A DNA stretch of 64,000 bases from Zeimonas sp964538505 (GTDB lineage Bacteria; Pseudomonadota; Gammaproteobacteria; Burkholderiales; Burkholderiaceae_E): assembly GCA_964538505.1 (NCBI GenBank), contig CAZIDY010000009.1:1-64000 (forward strand), in the 5' to 3' direction. Below, in pieces: positions 6,690 to 12,821 of this stretch (the stretch's first letter is position 1; each line of letters begins with the position of its first letter). The position numbers and the translations under genes are program-made. Under the pieces are notes generated by a model. That model saw only the letters and a list, made by a program, of their open reading frames with translations. It made no database searches and was not told the origin of the DNA.

Positions 6690-8174
6690 ATGCTTTTCAC
6701 GACAGCCGAGTTTGCCTTCATCTATCTGCCGATCGTCGCGATCGGCTTTTTCATGCTTGGCAGGCGACCTCGCGCCGCCGCAGCATGGCTCGGCTTGGCT
6801 TCCGTCTTCTTCTACGGTTGGTGGATGCCGGTCTATGTTGTTCTGCTGCTCGTATCGATCGTCGCAAACTACATTGTAGGAGTGTTCATCGGACGAATTC
6901 GGGATCGATCGGATGGCGGAAAGTCGAAAGCTCGTGCCGTACTGATATTAGGATTGGCATTCAACCTAGGGCTCCTTTCCTGGTTCAAGTATGCCAATTT
7001 CTTGATTGACGCACTGAGGACCGTCTCCGGGCTTTCGTTGCCCGAGGTGGACGTGGTACTTCCAATTGGTATCTCGTTTTTCACGTTCACACAGATCGCA
7101 TTTCTGGTTGACACGTACAAGGAGGGCACCCGGGAGTATCGCTTTATCCACTATCTGCTGTTTGTTACCTATTTCCCGCATCTTGTCGCCGGGCCGATTT
7201 TGCATCATGCGCAAATGATGCCGCAGTTCGATGATGACTCGATCTACAGCCCGAATACTGCGTCGATTGCCGCCGGCTTCTCAATGTTCGCCATGGGGTT
7301 GGCAAAGAAAGTCATCATCGCGGACAGCATCGCTCCATACGCGGATTCGCTATTCGACGCCGTCGCTGCGGGCGTGATCCCCACGATGCCGGAGGCATGG
7401 ATCGGTGCCCTCGGGTACACGCTTCAGTTGTACTTTGACTTCTCAGGTTACTCAGATATGGCAGTTGGTCTGTCGATGATCTTAGGCATTCGACTGCCTT
7501 ATAACTTTGCTTCTCCGTATCGAGCGACAAATATATCGGAGTTTTGGCGGCGATGGCACATGACGCTGTCCGCATTTTTGAGGGATTATCTGTACATTCC
7601 CCTCGGCGGAAACAGGCTAGGTCCGGGTCGGCGCCGCTTCAATCTGATGGTTACGATGCTCCTGGGTGGGCTATGGCACGGAGCAAATTGGACCTTTGTT
7701 GCGTGGGGAGGTCTCCACGGTCTATACCTTGCAGTTCACCATAGTTTGGCGCCCATATGGAAGCGACCGGTGGTTTCGCCGCCTCTGCCATATTTAATGA
7801 ATATCGGCGGATGGTTTATTACAATGAGCGCCGTGGTAATTGCATGGGTCTTTTTCAGGGCCGCTGATTTCGATACTGCCGGCGCGATTCTGTCGGCGAT
7901 GTTCGATTCATCGTCCCAATCAGGAATTCCGAAGATAATGATCAATGCCGGACTTTCCGTCGATCGTGCGATTGCTCTTATCGTAAGTTATTCGGCAATC
8001 GCGCTCTTTCCGTGGAACTCCAATGCAATCTTCGAGTGGATTCTTGGGGTTTGCAGAAAATCGTCAACTTTAGCCTGGATCGGCATTGGCGCGGCGACTA
8101 GCTTCGTCGTTGCGTTGATTCTTGTTAGTGAGCTTCGTAGCACTACCAGTCCTTTTATCTACTTCAACTTTTGA
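6690..8174 (+). CDS. MBOAT-family membrane O-acyltransferase, AlgI-like
   Basis: This 494-residue polytopic membrane protein has AlgI/DltB family marks: ILPIGISFFTFTQIAFLVD in the middle, PHLVAGPI, FWRRWHMTLSAFLRDYLYIPLGGNR, and the catalytic-His motif GGLWHGANWTFVAWGGLHG with the His near residue 328. Such enzymes pass an acyl group across or at the inner membrane to a polysaccharide. The stop overlaps the start of an SGNH protein gene, a typical AlgI-AlgJ/X pairing. Base composition is visibly more A+T-rich than in neighbouring genes, suggesting acquisition by transfer. Specificity (acetyl or other) cannot be read from sequence. Confidence 0.9.
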   Translation: MLFTTAEFAFIYLPIVAIGFFMLGRRPRAAAAWLGLASVFFYGWWMPVYVVLLLVSIVANYIVGVFIGRIRDRSDGGKSKARAVLILGLAFNLGLLSWFKYANFLIDALRTVSGLSLPEVDVVLPIGISFFTFTQIAFLVDTYKEGTREYRFIHYLLFVTYFPHLVAGPILHHAQMMPQFDDDSIYSPNTASIAAGFSMFAMGLAKKVIIADSIAPYADSLFDAVAAGVIPTMPEAWIGALGYTLQLYFDFSGYSDMAVGLSMILGIRLPYNFASPYRATNISEFWRRWHMTLSAFLRDYLYIPLGGNRLGPGRRRFNLMVTMLLGGLWHGANWTFVAWGGLHGLYLAVHHSLAPIWKRPVVSPPLPYLMNIGGWFITMSAVVIAWVFFRAADFDTAGAILSAMFDSSSQSGIPKIMINAGLSVDRAIALIVSYSAIALFPWNSNAIFEWILGVCRKSSTLAWIGIGAATSFVVALILVSELRSTTSPFIYFNF

Positions 8175-9292
8175 TGCGGCAAAAGGCAATTCTTATCCTC
8201 ATCGGTGCTCTGTTTGCAGGGCTGGTCTTGGAAATTGTGTTACGCATCGTGCCCACGCCGACCGCGACGCGCACGGGGCAGCACGTCGATTTGCATGTAA
8301 CCAGCTATCCACCCAACTTCTCTTTCCGTACCGCGACAGGTTGGTCACTCTTGAATAATGTTTGGCACCAGTCGGGTGAGAGCGGATTTATACCGGCTGC
8401 CAGTATCGAAGTTGCTGAAAGGGCCCTCGTATTGATTGGCGACAGTCTGGTTGAGCAGTCGATGCTTGTCCCCGAGAAGAGACTCGCATTCGTTTTAGAA
8501 ACCATGACAAACGATGATCCCGTATACGCGTTCGGGTTTCCGGGAAGCAGTCTATTCGACTACCTCGAACGAATCCGCTTTGCTAGGGAAAGATTTGGAC
8601 TGAATCGTTTTTTGATTGTTGTCGAAAGAGCTGACGTCAGGCAGAGCGTTTGCTCAAACGGTACCTATACCGACGCCTGTTTCGATTCCTCTGGCGAGGT
8701 TACTCGACGCACACAACCGACTCGGAGTGTTTGGAGGGAGTTGCTCGCGCAATCTGCATCTTTGCAATATTTCGTGGGTGTTCTACGTTTGTCGAAGGTG
8801 AAGCTGCTTGATATGTTCTCGAAAGGGGGTGCCCCGGTTGCGCTCATGCCGTCTATACCTGAGCGGAAGGTTTCGCACTATCCGGTGCTTGGCGACGATA
8901 AGGAAGCGGCGCTACAGGGGTTCCTATCAGAGCTAATTGGTTTGCGGGCGGATGGCGTCCAGGTCGCACTGCTGATCGATCCTGTTATTTCAGACCTTGA
9001 TCGCGAAGAAATTTTCGTTGAGGCGGAGCTCGAGCGACTGTACGTCGACGCTCGCAGATTGGCGATCCCCGTCGTCCATCCGCTGGCCGCAATGCAGCAG
9101 TTCAGAAAAACCACTGGACTGGAGTTGCACGTGGGTCCTTACGATGCTCACTGGAACGTTTGGGCGAACTGCGTGATCGCCCTGGAGATTTCAGGATTGC
9201 CTTCGGTGCGCGCGCGCTCAGATATGGAACGATACAGGCGGCAGTGTCCTCGAGTTGCGGAATCGATCCATCCTCAGGGAGTCGTGGAGTAG
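8174..9292 (+). CDS. Membrane-anchored SGNH/GDSL-like protein partnered with the MBOAT
   Basis: This 372-residue protein has one N-terminal hydrophobic anchor (residues 4-26) and a periplasmic domain. Block I, VLIGDSLVEQ, carries the Ser nucleophile near residue 89; an FGFPGSS segment could be block II; block V, YDAHWN, carries the Asp-x-His pair near residue 324. This layout matches AlgJ/AlgX/DltD-like proteins that complete polysaccharide O-acylation in the periplasm. It overlaps the MBOAT gene by one base (TGATG), so the two are translationally coupled; TTG 8171 is an alternative start. It shares the A+T-rich composition. Confidence 0.8.
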   Translation: MRQKAILILIGALFAGLVLEIVLRIVPTPTATRTGQHVDLHVTSYPPNFSFRTATGWSLLNNVWHQSGESGFIPAASIEVAERALVLIGDSLVEQSMLVPEKRLAFVLETMTNDDPVYAFGFPGSSLFDYLERIRFARERFGLNRFLIVVERADVRQSVCSNGTYTDACFDSSGEVTRRTQPTRSVWRELLAQSASLQYFVGVLRLSKVKLLDMFSKGGAPVALMPSIPERKVSHYPVLGDDKEAALQGFLSELIGLRADGVQVALLIDPVISDLDREEIFVEAELERLYVDARRLAIPVVHPLAAMQQFRKTTGLELHVGPYDAHWNVWANCVIALEISGLPSVRARSDMERYRRQCPRVAESIHPQGVVE

Positions 9293-9381
9293 TTTACGAA
9301 CGCCCCGATCTGCCGCACGTGAAGAATCGCTATCATCATCGATCGCAATCGATCCTGTTGGCCGGAGAGAGCTTGTAGTCT

Positions 9382-9488
9382 GTCACCACTGCCCGCCTGA
9401 TCGTCTATTCGAGCCTGTTCCCGAGCCACTCCGCCCCAACCGCCGGCACCTTCGTTCTCGATTTGTTTCGTGTGGCCCAGCGCATTCA
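9382..9488 (+). pseudogene. 5' fragment of the glycosyltransferase gene at 24254
   Basis: About 107 bases match the first 109 bases of the GT4-type gene that starts at 24254. In translation ARLIVYSSLFPSHSAPTAGTF corresponds to PRLIVYSSLFPSAAAPTAGTF, and FRVAQRI to FRVARRI. After 9488 the similarity stops. It is an isolated, degenerate piece of a gene whose full copy lies 15 kb away, so this area received or lost a copy of polysaccharide DNA. Confidence 0.8.
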
Positions 9489-9567
9489 GAGTGGCGATCA
9501 TCGCTTCGAGTCGCGCGTCACTGCTCCAGCACTCGAGCGTCTGCGCGCTCACGCCGATTTCCCGCAC
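9475..9567 (-). pseudogene. Possible transposase OrfA (HTH) fragment
   Basis: Thirty-one residues on the minus strand (REIGVSAQTLECW, then SDARLEAMIATLNALG) resemble the helix-turn-helix region and following linker of some transposase OrfA proteins. No complete frame surrounds it; to the left it runs antisense into the glycosyltransferase fragment. The identification is by eye and weak. From 9601 to 9710 I see nothing recognisable. Confidence 0.3.
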
Positions 9568-9710
9568 AACGCGATGCGCTCTCCTGCGGCAGCAACTTAG
9601 TCATCGCTCGATCCCTGAATCCTTGTCCGTATCGCACCACGTTCGTCTCTCTCATGTTCGCCCCGATTTCTCGGTTTCGATTGGGGCGACAACGATTCTG
9701 ACGCGGGGGC

Positions 9711-10312
9711 CTGCACCGAGTCGACGTAGATGCGATTCCACAACGGCTCGACGAAGGCGTTCGCGAAGCGGAAATACAGCAGGTTCTGCACCGCCTCTTT
9801 GCCGAGGTAATGGTCGATGCGGAACACCGACGACTCGGGGGAGTGCGTATGCACCGTGCGGTTCAGCGCCTGCGCCGATTCGAGGTCGCGTCCGAAGGGC
9901 TTCTCGACGATGACGCCCGCGCCCTCGGTGCACCCCGTGCCACCCAGGCCCTCGAGCACGGGGCCGAACATCGACGGAGGGATTGCCAGGTAGTGCAGCG
10001 GATGCAATGCGCTGCCGAACTCCTTGCGCAGCCGCTTGAAGGTTTCCGCCTTGCGGTAGTCGCCGTCGATATAGCGCAACTGCCGGCTCAGCTGCTGCCA
10101 GGTGTCCTCGTCGACCGGGCCTTTTTTGCGTTGAGGCTCTTGCGTGCGCGCGCGGAACTCGTCGAGAGACAGCGCGAGCGTGCGACGCCGACGATCGGCA
10201 TGTCGAGCCGACCGGCGCGCACGAGCGCGGCGAGGGTGGGGAAGATCTTGTTCTGGGCCAGGTCGCCGGTGGCGCCGAAGAAGACGAAGGCGTCGGCGTG
10301 GAAGGCGGGCAT
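9711..10312 (-). pseudogene. zwf: zwf pseudogene, 5' portion
   Basis: This stretch is a close copy of the first 200 codons of zwf (5751-6350). The frame opens MPAFHADAFVFFGATGDLAQ, then shifts after about residue 47, where the true gene reads SPLSLDEFRAR. It recovers later as RYIDGDYRKAETFKRLRKEFG through RIDHYLGKEAVQN to YVDSVQ. The last 260 codons are absent and the left end joins unrelated sequence. Similarity continues about 90 bases upstream of the start codon. The net length is 2 bases more than the original, from small indels. Confidence 0.92.
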
Positions 10313-10417
10313 GGGGGGCTCCCGGGATGCGGGGCGATGCGCTCGAGTCTAGGCAGTGCGTGGGGAAGCCCTCGCGGAGGGGATTACGGCAGTGGGGTGG
10401 GGGTGCGGGCCGCCCCG

Positions 10418-10825
10418 CTATCGGTGTCGGAACGGATCGAGCGTCTGAACGCCGAACTGCGCGAAATCAGCGACGTTTCTCGTCACGACAACGAGGCGGT
10501 GCACCATCGCCGTTGCCGCAATCATTGCATCCTCGTACAGCGTGTCTGAACGGTGATGCATCAGCCGGGCCCACACGCGAAAGGCTTCGGCGTCCATGGG
10601 AAGTACCCGATAGCTCAGGGCGATGCGATCCGCCCACGCCTGGATCTCGTCGGCCTTGTCCGGATCGGAGTCGCGTGTGAGCTCGATGCCGGCCTGGATT
10701 TCCGCGAGGGTGACCGCCGAGAGATGCAGGTCGTCGTCGCGTACCGATTCGAGCCATGAAACCACCGCTCCGTGAGGCCGGCGCCGACGCAACTCCGAAA
10801 CGACATTGGTGTCGAGGAGAAACAC
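10418..10825 (-). CDS. VapC-type PIN-domain ribonuclease toxin
   Basis: This 135-residue PIN protein starts FLLDTNVVSEL (first Asp) and continues with LSAVTLAEIQAGIE (Glu), TLYEDAMIAATA (Asp) and VVVTRNVADF (last acidic/polar site). This matches the FitB/VapC group of tRNA- or mRNA-cleaving toxins. It starts with GTG and lies 3 bases downstream of a Phd/YefM-like antitoxin gene. It sits between two zwf fragments, so the pair probably entered, or was kept, while the duplicated zwf decayed. Confidence 0.9.
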   Translation of the reverse strand: MFLLDTNVVSELRRRRPHGAVVSWLESVRDDDLHLSAVTLAEIQAGIELTRDSDPDKADEIQAWADRIALSYRVLPMDAEAFRVWARLMHHRSDTLYEDAMIAATAMVHRLVVVTRNVADFAQFGVQTLDPFRHR

Positions 10826-10828
10826 CGA

Positions 10829-11086
10829 CTACCGGAGCGAAGGTAGGCCGCGGCGCCGAGCCTTGCCGCGTGTCGGCACGAGGAAGTCCGTTCTTGCCTC
10901 GTCCGAAAGCAGCAGCTCCTTGAGCGAGGGTTTCGCCGAATGCGTCATGCGTCGCCATTCGGCGATGGATACGAGAACGGCCGTCTCGGTGCCCCTTTTC
11001 GTGACGATCTGCGGCCCGTCATCCAGGCAGGCCTCGAGAAACTCACTGAACCGGGCTTTTGCGTCCTGCACTGCCCAACTGGTCAT
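10829..11086 (-). CDS. Phd/YefM-family antitoxin
   Basis: This 85-residue protein has the Phd/YefM N-terminus WAVQDAKARFSEFLEACL, followed by GPQIVTKRGTETAVLVSIAEWRRM, the canonical DNA-binding fold. The basic C-terminal tail (PTRGKARRRGLPSLR) should bind the toxin. I chose ATG 11086 because the conserved MTSWAVQDAK start lies there, although the frame is open upstream into the PemK-like gene fragment. It is the first gene of a two-gene operon with the PIN toxin. Confidence 0.88.
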   Translation of the reverse strand: MTSWAVQDAKARFSEFLEACLDDGPQIVTKRGTETAVLVSIAEWRRMTHSAKPSLKELLLSDEARTDFLVPTRGKARRRGLPSLR

Positions 11087-11099
11087 CTGTTCTTTATAT

Positions 11100-11118
11100 C
11101 TGACTATCTTACTGACTA
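11100..11118. promoter_or_regulatory. Direct repeat in the promoter region of the Phd/VapC operon
   Basis: CTGACTA occurs twice (11100-11106 and 11112-11118) with a 12-base period, in an A+T-rich segment 14-32 bases upstream of the antitoxin start. It could be an antitoxin binding site overlapping the promoter. Inferred from position only. Confidence 0.35.
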
Positions 11119-11157
11119 GTTTAGAGGGATGACCGCGGGAAGGCAATGGGGCAGTGG

Positions 11158-11194
11158 CCAGGTCGAATTTCGTGTCGGAGCTCAAACCCGCCGC
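11158..11194 (-). pseudogene. 37-base fragment of the PemK-like toxin gene
   Basis: Bases 11158-11194 repeat 4251-4287 of the PemK-like toxin gene with one mismatch; the encoded stretch AGLSSDTKFDL corresponds to AGLSYDTKFDL. It is fused directly to a zwf 3' fragment. The order toxin-zwf is the same as in the intact locus, so this is a copy with about 820 bases deleted between them. The junction falls in GCCGC, present at both parental sites. Confidence 0.8.
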
Positions 11195-11339
11195 CTCGAC
11201 CGTGTCGCTGCACGTGAACAATGCAATGACACATCGCCACGTAGTGCATTGCCGATCAGCCGTTCACAGGCGCTGCGCCCGTCGTTCTCGGAGCAGCATG
11301 TAGCCACGGGCTCGGCGTCCTCGTCGACCGTCGTCTCAC
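11190..11339 (-). pseudogene. zwf: zwf 3' fragment
   Basis: This stretch is similar to 5107-5256 of zwf (minus strand): the encoded pieces NDGRSACERLIGNALRGDV and NGGRSAYERLIGDALRGDG correspond. It has numerous substitutions and no start or stop of its own. It marks the right end of an ancient duplication of the toxin-antitoxin-zwf segment. The stretch 11340-11418 holds nothing recognisable. Confidence 0.75.
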
Positions 11340-11418
11340 CTACAACTGTTACGGAAGACCCGCGCATCCCCCAAGCCGAAACTCGGCGACACCCGCTACG
11401 GAAGTCCCGCGACGGAAT

Positions 11419-11477
11419 GTTGCGTTTCCCGCCGCCGAGGTCGTTCCATGGCCGCGAATGCAACGTGCGGTAGCGGC
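11419..11477. repeat. REP-like imperfect palindrome, left of the HUH transposase
   Basis: GTTGCGTTT (11419-11427) pairs imperfectly with GAATGCAAC (11456-11464), and GTAGCGGC follows at 11470-11477. The same design and the same 3' tag recur at 12600-12660 on the other side of the transposase gene. It is followed to 11525 by low-complexity GGCGGCAGC-type DNA. Confidence 0.55.
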
Positions 11478-11540
11478 GGCAGCAGCGATAGCGAGGCAGC
11501 GGCGGCAGCGGCGGCAGCGGGGTCAGCGGAGCAGCCCTCA

Positions 11541-12473
11541 TCAGTCCGCGTACCGGCTATGTGCGTAGCGCACGCCCGTCTCCGAGCGTTTCGGTGCGAC
11601 ACGCGTTTGCAGCCGCGGGGCCAGCAGTCGGCGGTCGGCCAGCACCAGCGCCATGGCGTGTAACTCGTTGTCGTCGAGCGCCGCTGCGCGCTCTGCGGCG
11701 GCGCCACGCATCGCCCTCCACGCGTTCGACCGGTGCAGTTGAAGGTGTCGCGCAAGTTCTGATGCACGGTAGTGCGTCCAGCGTGCGGCCGAGAGCAGGA
11801 ACAGCCGGCGCTCGGCGGCGCCGAACTCGGCGGGTGTCGTTCGCGCGCTGCGCAGCACGCCCGCAACGGCCGTCGCGAGCGCGTCGATCGACGCGTCCTT
11901 CGGTTCATCTGCGAGAAACGGGCGTGGGTCGGACAGAGGGCTGGCGTCGCGCACCGATTCGTCGGACGAAACGTAGGTGTGCAGCCATTCGGCGCAGCGT
12001 TCCGGTCGGCAACCCATTGCGCGCGCCCATCGCGAGCGATCGACGCATGGGCGTGCCACGGCGCCGATCCAGTCGCGATGCGTGCTCCACTCCCACTCGA
12101 GCGGGTCGCGGCACAGGTTGTCGCGGCTCGGGTTCAGATGGATGTAGCGGACCGTTCGCGCGATGTGCCGCTTGTCGTGTTGTACTTTTTCAGGCCGCGG
12201 AAGCGGTTCCCACTCGAAGTCGATCGGTGGCGCCGTGCGCAAGACGCCCATCCGTCGGCGGAATGCGCCGAGCACGTGTGAGAAGGCTTTCGTCCCGGCG
12301 TTGCGTTCGAGTTGCGCGAGCACGTGCACGTGATTCGGCATCAGCACGCAGGCGACGAGGTCGAAGGTGCGCCCCAGCCGTGCCCACAGGTCGGCGCACG
12401 CCAGGCGGTGTTCGAACGGATGAGCACCAGCCGCCGCACGCGCGACGAGGTGAAGGAGCTCGAGGTCCGGCAT
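11541..12473 (-). CDS. HUH/Y1 transposase-like protein (RAYT type)
   Basis: This 310-residue protein has the Y1_Tnp motif LMPNHVHVL (HUH-type metal site, near residue 46) and a second conserved segment TVRYIHLNPSRDNLC with a possible catalytic Tyr. The C-terminal 100 residues contain a helix-turn-helix-like stretch (ASELARHLQLHRSNAWRAM). REP-associated tyrosine transposases are single-copy domesticated IS200/IS605 relatives that act on REP palindromes. Here matching palindromes flank the gene at 11419-11477 and 12600-12660, which supports that class. The N-terminus looks short compared with typical RAYTs; TTG/GTG starts further upstream are possible. Confidence 0.82.
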   Translation of the reverse strand: MPDLELLHLVARAAAGAHPFEHRLACADLWARLGRTFDLVACVLMPNHVHVLAQLERNAGTKAFSHVLGAFRRRMGVLRTAPPIDFEWEPLPRPEKVQHDKRHIARTVRYIHLNPSRDNLCRDPLEWEWSTHRDWIGAVARPCVDRSRWARAMGCRPERCAEWLHTYVSSDESVRDASPLSDPRPFLADEPKDASIDALATAVAGVLRSARTTPAEFGAAERRLFLLSAARWTHYRASELARHLQLHRSNAWRAMRGAAAERAAALDDNELHAMALVLADRRLLAPRLQTRVAPKRSETGVRYAHSRYAD

Positions 12474-12523
12474 GCCTCGATCCTGAACGCGTGCGCGTGT
12501 CGGTGCACTCGAACGTGGGAGTT

Positions 12524-12596
12524 AGTACCGGCGGCCAACTTGGTCTTCGTGCCTGCGGCCAGTACCGGCGGCCAGCTCGTCTTCGTGCGTGCGACC
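12524..12596. repeat. 37-bp tandem duplication
   Basis: Two head-to-tail copies begin AGTACCGGCGGCCA at 12524 and 12561; both continue with GTCTTCGTGC. The second copy is one base shorter and has a few substitutions. It lies between the transposase start and the right REP-like palindrome. No coding role is visible. Confidence 0.7.
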
Positions 12597-12599
12597 GAA

Positions 12600-12660
12600 C
12601 GTTGCGTTCTCGCGCGTGAGATGGCGCGCGGCGCATGAAAACGCAACGCTCTGTAGCGGC
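12600..12660. repeat. REP-like palindrome, right of the HUH transposase
   Basis: CGTTGCGTT (12600-12608) and AACGCAACG (12640-12648) form a perfect 9-bp inverted repeat with a 31-base spacer, followed after 4 bases by GTAGCGGC. The arrangement equals that of the left element (11419-11477) and has the same orientation. From 12661 to 12821, up to the next gene, nothing else was recognised. Confidence 0.6.
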
Positions 12661-12821
12661 TGGCTGGCGCGTACGAGCGTGGCGAGGGCGGGGAAGACCG
12701 AAAACCCTTCACCGCACTCGCTTCGTTGCCGGGAGCCACCGGAACTTCCTATTCTTCCGAGGCCGGTTGCCCTGCGTGCGGGACGGAATCCTGCAGCTTG
12801 CCGCATCGGCGGAGCAGGAAG

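Noticed and set aside
9274..9567. Minus-strand frame of 97 codons as an intact small gene
   Set aside because: Most of it is antisense to the glycosyltransferase fragment; only the first 31 codons look protein-like, so it is listed as a possible transposase remnant.
9711..10312. A second functional zwf
   Set aside because: It is frameshifted after about 47 codons and lacks the C-terminal 260 codons.
11467..11525. GGCGGCAGC-rich stretch as a CRISPR or satellite array
   Set aside because: Irregular triplet-type low complexity without spacers or a fixed unit; no CRISPR-like repeats were seen anywhere in the window.
11561..12619. Plus-strand frame of 352 codons opposite the HUH transposase
   Set aside because: Arg-rich shadow; the minus strand carries the LMPNHVHVL motif and a coherent protein.
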